Source: Viola odorata
Lineage: Eukaryota; Streptophyta; Magnoliopsida; Malpighiales; Violaceae
DNA: 64,000 nucleotides
NCBI GenBank assembly: GCA_963691705.1
Contig: OY829539.1
Location: forward strand, 38,759,656 to 38,823,655
Direction: 5' to 3'
Position 1 is the first letter of the stretch. The number at the start of each line of letters is the position of its first letter. Made by a program: the position numbers and the translations under genes. Below, in pieces: positions 31,930-42,612 of the stretch. The notes under the pieces were generated by a model. The model saw nothing but the letters and a program-made list of their open reading frames with translations, was not told the origin of the DNA and made no database searches.

Positions 31930-32965
31930 GCGCTTTCTTTTCTTCTAATCCAATTGCATATCTTCCAAACCGAGTAGAGCCAAAGATTCAAAATGATAGA
32001 GTTCCTTGTGTTTCACTTCTAATTGATCAACAGTATGCATCATGTTTGCAACATGTGTAACAATCTAAAAATCTGGACAAACACGACTAGGAAACACATC
32101 AATATTTTTATCAGGATTTAAATAATTAGAAATTATAAATGGATCCTCATGATGTCAACTTCACCAAGGCAAACAAATTGATTTTCTACCACTAAAGTCG
32201 AACTAGTTGAACACAAACTATATTCAACTTTCTAATTTTCTTTCCACTTAATAAACCCGCTTGTCTCCTTTGAATCCTCAACAAAGTCAGTAGGAAACTC
32301 CTGAAAAAAAGGCACATAAACAGAAGAAAAAAATTTGTTAGTGTTATAATTAGCTAAATAATCCTCATTGCTCAAAGGCACGCTCATTGGATCATTAGCA
32401 ATCATAACATCCTCTCCAATCTTTTCCTTTCTTTCTTCTCTCAGACTTTCTGTCGTCTTTTATTTTTTGCACTTTTTTCACTCACATGATGCACAATCAT
32501 CTCTTTTTCAATGCAAATATCAAGCACATCATCCTTTTTTTTTGCTCTCCACTCACTCTGAAATTCGCATGCTCACTCTTTTCAGGCGTGTTCTTACCAC
32601 TCTTTGCATGCACACTCTTTTCATGCAAGGCTGCCTCACTTTTCACTCCACACAAATTATTTTGATGACATGCATCTTTTTTCAATTCCTTTTCAGTCTT
32701 ACTTTGCCTTTCAAAATCAGCATATTTTTTGTCGCAATTGCATCACATCGTCATATATTTTAATGGCATCCAAAGATTTTAGAATGAACCTCGTACCATC
32801 CTTTTCAATCTTGCAGCGATTGGTTTCACCACGGCTCCTCTGAGTAAGTGTTCCCTTTCTTTCAATGTGCCATGATCACCCAAGTAGAAAATGACTAGCT
32901 TGCATCAACACTACATCACACATCACCTCATCTCTTTATCCTCTAATGGAGAATGAAACAATTAC
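31930..32965 (-). pseudogene. Element F spacer where RT and integrase are absent
   Basis: Follows protease (VSFSI and DVVLMQASHF segments) and continues as a broken frame with several stops. It includes an ICIEKEMIVHHVSE stretch also present in J (62000 region, IYIEKEAIVHHMSE). No RT, RNase H or integrase motif is found in about 1 kb, where an autonomous gypsy would need some 3 kb. Plus-strand frames such as 32368-32763 are shadows. Confidence 0.55.
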
Positions 32966-33505
32966 TTATTTATCCACTAAGACTTCTCCATCATTCTTTA
33001 ACCAATGAAACTTATATGGGTTATGATATTGTAATATTGGTAAACTGAGTTGATGCACTAGATAAGTACTAGCAAGATTGACACAACTATTGTCAATAAT
33101 CACACTACAAGCCCTTCTGTGAACAGAAGCTCTTACTCGAAACAAACCCAATATTTGATCAATACATTGATCTGATGTGTGTTCCACGCCCATACAACTA
33201 AAGCAAACAATCTTTCTACTACTTTGCTTAAGAGAAGAAGTAGAAGAATTATGGAGGTTTGTTTTAGGTGGAGAACGGTTACCATGAACACCCTTGCAAG
33301 TTGATTTGTTCTCTTGTGGAATGAGCATGTAATCTTGCCAAGTTGGGGAGATGGAAACATCTCTATCCATTCTACCATGTCTATCCCTATACCACTTGCA
33401 CTTATCATCATAGTTCCAATCATCTTTATTGACACGAGGTGGCTGGATAGATTCATGTCTAAGGTCTCCATTTCGCCTATCATTGACATATCCCTCTCTA
33501 TACAT
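32966..33505 (-). pseudogene. Element F gag C-terminus and protease
   Basis: 179 codons. An Arg/Asp-rich N-terminal part (DDKCKWYRDRHGRMDRDVS), a zinc knuckle CFSCMGVEHTSDQC (C-X2-C-X4-H-X4-C, residues about 98-111), then the protease region RVRASVHRRACSVIIDNSC, where the usual IIDGGSC reads IIDNSC, and HWLKNDGEVLVDK. A stop follows at 32966; similar sequence continues behind it. No capsid core was recognised upstream. Confidence 0.7.
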
Positions 33506-34602
33506 TGTTCAAATCTGCAAATTAAGACAAACAAATACAAAATATTAATGTTAGCCTAATCTACACTCTCTCACGTGTTTTGGTCTTGGTGTTCGCTCTC
33601 CTCTCTAATGATCTCCCAATTCACACAATCCACTCGCTCAACTTTTGATTCTAAATCGAACTCAAACAAGCTCAATAAACAAATAAAAAATATTAATGTT
33701 AGCCTAATCTACACTCCCTCACGTGTTTTGGTCTTGGTGTTTGCTCTCTTCTCTAATGATCTCCCAATTCACACAATCCACTCGCTCAACTTTTGATTCT
33801 AAATCGAACTCAATCAAGCTCAACTTGCTGGAATTTTGTCTTGTGTAAGTAGACGACTCAAGGGATCAAGAATAAGCTAAAATAATTCAAACGAAGACAA
33901 CATAGCATGGAAGAAAGTTGATATCAAGGTAATTAAGCGATCAAAATGCAAGTAATCACTTAATAACCTCAATCGGATCAGAAAAATGAAGTTGTAGTTA
34001 GAACAAAAAATAGATCAAAATAAAATAAGAATTACTTTCAAGTATGACTAAGTCTGAAACCCTAATATGTTCAATTGATGTTCAACATCAAGTTCTGAGT
34101 ATATAACAATGATCTTAGCCTCAAATCTTGATAACAATCAAAACTATATTTAGAGTAGTCAAGTTATACTTTTTTTTATTTTTTGCACAACTTTTGTTCT
34201 GTTTTTTATTCATGCCAATTTTCTTTTCTTATATTTTTTTAAAAAAAAACCTATACCACAAGTAAACATGCACTTTTCGTGACCTATAAGATCAAACTAC
34301 AACCCAAACACAATTATTTTCAAGCAATTCTGAAATCAGCAGCCTTTGTGCAAACCGTGCACCAGAAATCAAGAACTTGAATCTTGGATAGCAAATCAAT
34401 TCAAAATCCCAAATCTCTTCGATCAATCTTAGTAATAATTTAGAATTAAGCTCTAAGACACCAAAATCAAACAAAACAGACAATCAATGATAGTTTTGCA
34501 AGTTGCAAATCAAGAAGAAGAAGAGAAGAAGAAATAACAACTTCTTGGAAAATTTTGAATGATTGTAAACGTGTTTCAAACCTAGTTTCTTGAACCACCT
34601 TT
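33506..34602 (-). other. Element F leader
   Basis: Untranslated region between PBS and gag, containing the 148-bp duplication at 33541-33830. The stretch 34372-34602 recurs at 29838-30071. No further gene is seen. Confidence 0.6.
33541..33830. repeat. 148-bp tandem duplication in the element F leader
   Basis: Units begin at 33541 and 33689 ('aatattaatgttagcctaat' in each) and are nearly identical for about 140 bp. Same position relative to gag as the 143-bp duplication of C, with a shared CTCCCTCA-YGTGTTTT core. Confidence 0.85.
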
Positions 34603-34614
34603 ACTCTGCTAGCA
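34603..34614 (-). other. Element F primer binding site
   Basis: Minus strand TGCTAGCAGAGT, three bases from the LTR end; a degenerate iMet-like PBS. Confidence 0.6.
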
Positions 34615-34616
34615 AA

Positions 34617-35559
34617 TGATACGTCTCTGATCTATTAGGGAATGTTATTTGTTAATCTTGTTCAAGAAACCCTCTTCAAACAGCAGCAAACTACCAATTG
34701 ACCCTTCCTAACCCAACCGTAATGGATGATTAGGACCCTAATTCGATAATCAATTAAGATCTCAACTCAAAACTTCTAAGTTCCTAAACCAACCTGTGTT
34801 TAGAACCCTAAAATGGATTAGACTATAAGGGAAAGACTGTTTTACTTAATCAAAACTGAATTCCAATCAGCTCTGCTTAAGAGTGTTTCGTTAGAACAAA
34901 AGATGAGACATGTCACAAAAACGTATTTTTCAATCAATGTCTACTGAAATAAAAGATTTAAATAATCTTATATAGTCTTTAAAATGCAGCTGTGGTTAGC
35001 CAAAAAAGTCTTGGACGTCCTCCTAGTGTGAACTTGGATAAGGACTAGTAATCCTATGCTGAATAGAACTTGGACTAGTAATTCTATGCTGAATAGATCT
35101 TGGACAAGCCAGCTCCTAATAGAACTAATAAAATGACTTTTCAAAACCTTAACACCAAAGATTTAACTAATTAAATTAATTAAAATATCCAGCAACTAAT
35201 TAATTAATTAAAAGACTTAAACTAATTAAATAAAATGCTAAAATAGCCCTATACGCCGAACAACCCCACTACGCATACTTGTTTTTCAACATTTCTATCT
35301 TTTGCGTTTTTATTGTTCTCTTGGCTTCTTCCAAACTTCAAGATGATAGTAAATATACTCAAGAATGTTGACTCCAAGTATGAGAACGTTCATGGCACTT
35401 TTGAGTGGTCTTTGCCTCAATGGAAAGACAATGCGCGAATACTGTCTTCGTTTTATGTGTCTCCGCCTTCTTTGCTTTCTTTTGATCTCTATCTTTGCTT
35501 TAGAATGATGATGCTCCCCTTGATGACATCTTGAATCTTTCATGCTATCTTGGAACACA
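34617..35559 (-). repeat. Element F 5' LTR (943 bp)
   Basis: TGATACGTCTC at 34617 and GGAACACA ending at 35559. It includes an AT-rich 'attaattaatt' block near 35200, as in the 3' LTR. Confidence 0.78.
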
Positions 35560-35614
35560 TAAAACTCTTAAGCATTTCATACGTACCTAGCCAACATAGG
35601 AACAAATATCGTAA

Positions 35615-35618
<4 letters not shown>

Positions 35619-35659
<41 letters not shown>
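35619..35659. repeat. (AT)n microsatellite
   Basis: About 20 uninterrupted AT dinucleotides followed by ATAG and AGAT variants to about 35690, directly beside element F. Confidence 0.95.
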
Positions 35660-35661
<2 letters not shown>

Positions 35662-35949
35662 TAGATAGAGAGATATATATATAGATACACAATTAAATTA
35701 TCACCTATATATTGATCTACAATTAAAAGGTACACATGACCTATCATACAAATAATTATATATATAATTGGTTAAATATGACAATTTAAAAACTATATAT
35801 ATGCACATCAAATAATTACCTTATTCTATATACTTTTATTATTGTAAAAGTATATTAAAAAAATATTATACCATGTATAGTAAAAAATATATATATAAAA
35901 ATTCAATTAGTTATTGATAAAATTATTATGTAATTCCACTTTGAAGAAA

Positions 35950-36261
35950 AAAATAAGATACCAAATTTCTGACGGATTGGACGACCTGTTGGAAAACAAG
36001 AAGTTGAAGACGTGAGTTTTCGATGGGTAAATGAACCTATCGAACAACTTTACATTTAAGACGCGTGTTTTTCGACGGGTTCATTTACCTATCAAAAACG
36101 TATTATGTTTTCGACGAATCAGCCCGTCAAAAACTACGCACGCCAATTTTGTGGGAATTTTTCTTGTGAAAAACAGTCTTGTCTAGTTTGTGACAGGTAA
36201 TTTTTTACGGGAATGAGCCCATCAGAAAAACACGTCAGTTTAATACCTTTTTTTTTCAGTG
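35950..36261. repeat. Possible CACTA-type transposon end
   Basis: Reads outward to TTTTTTTTTCAGTG at 36261, that is CACTGAAAAAAAAA on the minus strand, a CACTA-like terminus. Inside are several CGACGGGTT-CATTTACC units in both orientations (36005-36130) typical of subterminal repeats. The other end and a 3-bp duplication were not identified, so it may be a fragment. Confidence 0.4.
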
Positions 36262-36537
36262 TAAGTTTGTATGATTGTAAATGAGTATTCATAATAAGAT
36301 ACCGAGATACTAACCGAGATAAGTATTTTTATTCAGATTAATACATCTCTTATCAATAACAAAACTGAAATGCTCACTAATACAAAATAAATAACATTGG
36401 TCTAAATCCTTTATTTTATTTTGCAATTAGTGACTTTTACAAAAGAATATGTTACACATGTGGTAATGATGGTTGTAGTCCACTAATAATTTTTATAATT
36501 GTTATTACTATTATCATTAGTGTTGGAGACCGTAGTC
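36262..36537. other. Intergenic AT-rich DNA
   Basis: No gene, repeat unit or regulatory site recognised. Confidence 0.5.
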
Positions 36538-36996
36538 AACTTTTATCCACAATCACAAACATAATGAGAGAGTTCTCATTAGTAGGTCCCAAATGTAACT
36601 CTAAATTTAACCCCAAAAGAAAATGCAACTTTGAATAGAGCAAGACTATGCCTGATATGCAAACCAAACAACTCGCATACCATCAATTTACGGTAAATCT
36701 ATGATAAATTAACGGTTGCAGAATAACAATTACATACATATATTTTAGGGGAAATTTCAATTTCATTCCAAAGGTATCTGTGTTTTCGTCCTTAAGTTCT
36801 CTAACTACAAAAACCATTCAGTTTAGTCCCGGATATTATCTACCTTGATTGTTTAAATTTTGCATTTTTGAAATATTCTTAGTGAGTTTGGTCACAAATT
36901 ATTGAAAAATTGGTCTTAAATGTTCATGGTACCAGATTTTGTTTAAATTTTGCAACTTTTCCATAACCACAAACATAAATGAGAGAGTTCTCTAGG
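36538..36996. repeat. Host direct duplication, period 415 bp (copy 1 and start of copy 2)
   Basis: Copy 1 runs 36538-36843. Copy 2 starts at 36953 (both begin CAACTTTT, then ACAAACATAA and GAGAGAGTTCTC). It is broken at 36996 by element G and resumes at 59244 with 'ttcaaaatgtaactaag' and 'agagcaagactatgcctgat'. No coding capacity is seen. Confidence 0.8.
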
Positions 36997-39900
36997 TGTC
37001 GCGCCCCGAAAATTTAAAAATTCGCGAGTGTGCAACGAACTTGAGACCTTACGATGCTCAGCGTAAACAGACGCCTTGCAACATGCAATGAAGTCGCTAC
37101 CCTAATTTGGTTGCTAGGTTTAGGGAACCTTAATCGTCATGGCATAAGAAATATAATAAATAAAAAACTAAATGCACAAAAAAGGGGTCTAGACCCCAGA
37201 CAAAGGTTCGGAGTCGTATTATGGTCTCGGGAAGGTGTTAGGCACCCGAGTCACATCCGAAAACGGTTACCGGTTGATGAGAGAGGTGTTTTTAAAAGGT
37301 GTTTGATGAAAATGCGTTTTGTTTTGAAAAGGGGGCCCTCAGAGGAATCGTCACTTTGGTCTTTTCTATCATCGTGACCGTTCAGAAATAATTAATCGTT
37401 GGACGGGGTTACCGTTTGAACGTCTTTCGGACGGGGTTACCGTTTATCAAGACTGATTGATTATTCCTGACCGTAACGTGATGGGACTGAATTTTCTGAA
37501 AGACTGAATGAGCGCCCTCTATTGCATCATCGGGCCATGCATGATTAAATTAAATATTACGTGATTCTATCATGGATAGCCTAGCAGAGTACAGATTTAA
37601 TGATAGATTTTTGAAATGATAACTTGATGTGGGATTGAAAGTACCCATGTACATGCAGTCAATATAAGTGAGAATTTAAAATCATATGAGCATGGCATTT
37701 TAAGCAAGTCTTTAAACACGTTGTTCATGTGAGTTGATTTTAGTTCTAGCAGTTCGATATATCATGCATACGATTGATATTTAAGAAAAGTGTTGAATAA
37801 ATAAAAAGGAGCGAAAGGCGTACTTTCGAGCGACGCTTGAAATTAAAACCTACAAAATGAGAGTGTTAGTGATAGCTCGAAAAATAAATAAACAATTTTA
37901 TGAGTGCAAAAATTTAAATGACAGTTGATTGCATGCGAGAAATGATGGATTTAACGCATACGAAAATTAAATGCTAAGGTGATTGCATGCGAGATATGAT
38001 GGATTTAACGGATACGAAAATTAAATGCTGAGTTGACTGCATGCGAGAAATGATGGATTTAACGCATACGAAATCTAAATGCTGAGTTGATTGCATGCGA
38101 GAAATGATGGATTTAACGCATACGAAATCTAAATGTTGAGTTGATTGCATGCGAGAAATGATTTATTTGATGCATACGAAATCTAAATGTTGTTTTGATA
38201 AGTGCAGAAAAATTAAATGCAGTTGACGATTTACAGGGAATTAAAACAGTTGATGATTTGCAGGAAATAAAACAGGTTGATATTGCAGAAAATAAGCAGT
38301 TGGATATTTGCAGAAAATAAGCAGTTTGATATTACAGAAAATAAAACAATTGATATTTGCAGAAAATAAAACAATTGATATTTGCAGAAAATAAAACAGT
38401 TGATGTTGCGGAAGAATTTCCAGCAGCTTGCGAAAAATTAAAGCAGTTGATGTTGCGGAAAATTAAAACAGTTGATATTACAGAAAATAAAACAGTTGAT
38501 GTTGCGGAAGAATTTCCAGCACCTTGCGAAAAATTAAAGCAGTTGATATTTACGAAAATTAAAATGCGACCGACCATGTAGGCGGTAAAATGAATGATTG
38601 AATTTAAATTGCCGAAAGTAAATTGCGGAAATTTAAAGTGCGAATAAACTAAACAGTTGATAAGTACAGAAGATTAAACAGTTGATAGTACGGAAAATAA
38701 TCATACGAAGCATACGATATATTTTTACGAAAAAGCGTGATCCGAAATCTCGGAAAGAAATGAAAATGGGCTAGGAATAGTGCCTGGCCCATGAAAAATA
38801 AAAAGGAAGGGTGAGGGACGGATGAATAGACCTTGCATGGCACTATTCATCGTCCGAATTTTATTTCAAAACATGCCGAGTTTAATTTTGAAAAAATGAT
38901 AAAATCGTTAATTATCAAAAACTAATTAATTCACACAATCTAGCTAACGATTTCTTAAATTGAAAACGTGTATTTAATCTACATCATGCACATGAATTAA
39001 TGGCACAAAAATAAGCAATTTATCTACTCAAGATCAAGCCAAAGGAATTTAAAGAAGAAAATGCTTAAAGAAACGAAAATAGGCTAGAGAGAGAAAGCTC
39101 CCTACCTAAACTTTGAAATGGACGATTATCACTCTAAATGAGCAATTGATCAGAGGGAGAAGAAGCAAGGGTTTCTTGCCAAATTGGTGCCCTTTAAACG
39201 TCGAGAGTGGCTCGCTATTTATAGGATTTCTGAGTCGGTGGAGGCGAGGTGATGACGTCGCTGTGATGACGTCGGGGTGGCTAGGGGAGGAGAGGTGGCA
39301 GCAACGGTGGCCGTGATGATGGTGGATGGGACGGGAAATGGCAGGAGCAGGCTAGGAAACGACGGGAGCAGGCTACTTGGTGGCCTGGTCCGCTGCCTCT
39401 TCACGTCCATGGTGCATGCGCACCATGGCCTTTAATTTGTCAACCGTTGATATGGTTGACTTTTCTTGGTTGACCAGATCAACGATTGTGATCAAGGGCC
39501 CTTTAAGTCTTATTTAAATGGCCTCGAGCAGATTCCTGCGAGCAAACGTTCCGACTTTTCGAGCCGAAGGTACCAGCGCGTAGAGAAAAATACGACGGGT
39601 TTAACCATCTACAGCGAATGATGAAATTTTTTCGTTTAACGTGTTTATTTTCTCGTTCAAAAACGTGAAACGTTCGGACGGAAAAATAATGACGTTACGC
39701 CGAAAATTACACGAAACGTTGTAGACCGTTGCGAACGGAAAAAAAGGTAGCAACTAGTTGATGGAAAACATTTCAAATTCAAGCTATTGTCCGAGCGAAC
39801 TTACTCGGGTCCAATAAAAGCTCGAACGAAAAAAATAAAAAAAAATTAAAAATACTAAAAAATGTGCTAAAAAACTAAAAATCCTAAAATTCATGTGATG

Positions 39901-40174
39901 ACCTAAAACGAAGAAAAAACTAGCAAATGACTGCCGAATAGTTAAAAATGTACTTTTTAAGGCTAAAAATAATTATGATAATAATAATGAAAATACGCGA
40001 CGAAAAATTAAAAATGCTATTTCGAAAGCTGACGATGCTAACGACGATGCTAAAACACGATGAAACACTTAAAAATGCTAGCGACAGTAAATCAACTAAA
40101 AATGACAGTAAATTAACTAAATAACAAAAATGCTAAAATTAATTAAAAATGGCATCAAAATTCGGGTATCAACA
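36997..40174 (-). repeat. Element G 3' LTR (3,178 bp)
   Basis: Contains five 54-bp tandem units at about 37925-38190, a run of ~25-bp 'cagttgata/aaaataaaa' units at 38220-38560, and a minus-strand TATAAATAG at 39223-39215. It has a 20-bp segment after 37071 that is absent from the 5' LTR and lacks a ~110-bp GC-rich segment present there. Confidence 0.92.
37917..38190. repeat. 54-bp tandem repeat, five copies (3' LTR of G)
   Basis: Unit contains GATTGCATGCGAGAAATGAT and TTAACGCATACGAAA; each begins with a variant of AGTTGATTGCATGCG. Copies diverge by a few bases. Confidence 0.9.
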
Positions 40175-40193
40175 GTTGCCCCCTCTTTTTTGT
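40175..40193 (-). other. Element G polypurine tract
   Basis: Minus strand AAAAAAGAGGGGGCAAC directly before the 3' LTR (TGTTGATACC). Primes plus-strand synthesis in this family. Confidence 0.85.
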
Positions 40194-40269
40194 CTTATCG
40201 AAGTATTTGATAAGTAGTAAAGACGGTTGTCCCTACATATCCGAATTTTGGCGACGCAGCGGGTCTTAC

Positions 40270-41690
40270 CTCAGCTTACAGTGATGATGTTGCTCTGGGA
40301 GGAGATTGACTGCTGTCACTCTGGGAGGAGGTGATCCGTCGATGTCGCTCTGGGAGGAGATAAATTGGTTGAGGTTATTCGTTGATGTCGCTCTGGGAGG
40401 AGATAGTTGATTAATGTAACTCTGGGAGGAGGTATATTGTTGCTCTCACTCTGGGAGGAGATATATATTTTGTCGTCACTCTGGGAGGAGGTAGTTTGTT
40501 GAATGTCACTCTGGGAGGAGGTAAGTTGAGGTCACTCTGGGAGGAGATATGCTTTTGATGGTGTTGTTTGGTGATGAGGAAATGGATGTTGTCACTGGGG
40601 ATTAAAAAGTGTCTATAAAATTGATGATTTTATTCGTGGACGTCACTCTAGGAGGAGATAGTTGGTTGATGTCACTCTGGGAGGAGGTATATTTTTGGAT
40701 GTCACTCTGGGAGGAGGTAAATTGATGTCACTCTAGGAGGAGGTATATTGTAGATGTCACTCTCGGAGGAGGTATGCTTTTGATGTCACTCTAGGAGGAG
40801 ATAGTTAGTTGTTGTCACTCTAGGAGGAGGTAAGTTGCTGCTGATGTCGCTCTGGGAGGAGGTAAATTCGATCGGGTGTCCTGGAAAGACATAAACTTAG
40901 ATCTATTCGGATATCGAGAGAAACATAAGTTGCAGAAAATGTAAATGATGACTACTTTGACAGGAATGAAAGGTAGTTTTACGAAAATGACAGCTCCACT
41001 AGGGGGGTAAGTGTTTGACATGTGACTGACGTTGCTTCAGGAGGATAATGTGTGATTTGTAGAAGTATGAATGATTTGTCCTAATGATGTCACTTTAGGA
41101 GGAGATAATAATTATGCAGAAATGTAGAATTATGTAAATGATGTCACTCTAGGAGGAGAAAAATGCATGTTGTCACTCTGGGAGGAGAAGAAATGCATGA
41201 TGTCACTCTGGGAGGAGAAGAAATACATGATGTCACTCTGGGAGGAGACGAAATGCATGATGTTGTCACTCTGGAGGAGGGAATGCGGTATAGAAACGTA
41301 AACAACATCAATTCCCGTAGGAGAAGCCGTGAAAATGCGGAAATTAAACTAAGGTCACTCTGGCAGGAGAAAAAATGTTGATGTTGTCACTCTGGGAGGA
41401 GAAGAATGCATGATGCTGTCACTCTAGGAGGAGAAGAAATGCATGATGCTGTCACTCTAGGAGGAGGAAATGCAGTACAGAAATGTAAACAACGTCAATT
41501 CCCACAGGAGAAGACGTGAAATGCGGAAAATAAACCAAGGTCACTCTGTGAGGAGAAAAATGCTAATGTTGTCACTCTGGGAGGAGAAAAATGCATGATA
41601 TCACTCTGGCAGGAGGAAATATAAATGATGTCACTCTAGGAGGAGGAAATACAAATGATGTCCCTCTGGGAGGAGAAGAATGCTTTTGTT
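40270..41690. repeat. GTCACTCTGGGAGGAG minisatellite, about 30 copies
   Basis: I count about 32 copies of a core GTCACTCT(G/A)GGAGGAG with spacers of 10-40 bp. A local higher-order unit of about 190 bp recurs ('aacatcaattcccgtaggag' near 41307 and a close copy near 41490). It is confined to the 3' UTR of G, where Ogre elements are known to carry tandem repeats. Confidence 0.93.
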
Positions 41691-42439
41691 ACTAGTGGCC
41701 TTGATACGAACCTAGAATGCATCTGCATCATGTTCAGGAGGTAACGACCCCAAGGACAAGACTTTCCCACGATTTGTAGCCGTAAGCAATCCTCACCTGG
41801 TATTAGTGTTTGCACTCACGCTCTGAAACAAGGTTAAGTATTTTACGCTCATAAAGATGCAACTAACATGATACATAATTTTCAATTCGTAATGTCAATC
41901 CGAGTGAATAGACTTCAAATGAAGATGCACATGCATTGGCATTCTAATAATCGATGGGACTTTTATGGAAAATAATGAAAGGACATAAAACGTCCGGAAA
42001 GAAGCTTGTTTTGGGTAAAGATGTGCTCTTTTTTTTCCGATGAGTTGGAAGGTTTTTGATGAGTGATGCTTTGCTGATTGGCCTTGGTGAGGGCGAGGTG
42101 CACGAGTTCTTTAGCTTTTTGCTGGGGATGCTTTCTTGACAGAGGGCATGAGCTCTTGGATCCTTGCTGTGGCTGCTTTTCGGTCGGCTAGAGGCCCTTT
42201 TCTCGAGTCTTTACTGGGGAGTGTCGTCGCCGTTCTTTTGGCGACTTACTACTTGGATTGGCCTTGGGCCCTTTTTCCTCTCGTGTCCTTACTAGGGATG
42301 CTTGCTTTGAGATTTCTCGAGTTGGCCTTGGGCCCTTTTTCTTGAGTCTTTACTGGGGACTGTTTTCTTCGAGTTTTCTTGAGTTTAGTTGTCCCCGGGC
42401 TGTGCTTACTTTGGCTCTTCAATTGTTTGTATTCTTCGA

Positions 42440-42612
42440 ATGTCTCTAAGCATTTCTCTCTTTTCTTTTCTTTTCCCTTTTTCCCCTCTCTCCTTTTTCT
42501 TTTTTTTTCTTCTTTTTTTTCTTTTTTCTTTTTTCCTTCTTCTCTTTTTTCTTTTTTCCTTCTTCTCTTTTTTCTTTTTTTTTTCTTTTCTTTTTCTCTA
42601 TCCCCCCCCCCT
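42440..42612. repeat. Polypyrimidine (TTTC/TTTTTC)n tract
   Basis: About 170 bp of T and C runs ending in a C9 run. It produces spurious Lys/Glu-rich minus-strand frames. Confidence 0.9.

Larger units (their letters stand above)
30084..35559 (-). mobile_element. Element F: RT/integrase-less gypsy derivative
   Basis: 5' LTR 35559-34617 (943 bp), PBS 34614-34603, leader with a 148-bp duplication, gag C-terminus and protease (33505-32966), a ~1 kb spacer with no RT, RNase H or integrase, pol-tail and PPT (31929-31772), and 3' LTR 31771-30084 enlarged by an insertion. In minus direction the LTRs start TGTG(A/T)TCCAAG and end GACGTATCA. No clean target duplication was identified, in keeping with the tandem arrangement at its left side. 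Confidence 0.8.

Noticed and set aside
38332..38581. Frames on both strands in the LTR of G
   Set aside because: Products of the ~25-bp tandem repeat; repeated amino-acid strings only.
40270..41690. Regular short repeats with spacers, CRISPR-like at first sight
   Set aside because: Repeat units vary, spacers are related to each other, and the setting is the 3' UTR of a plant retrotransposon.
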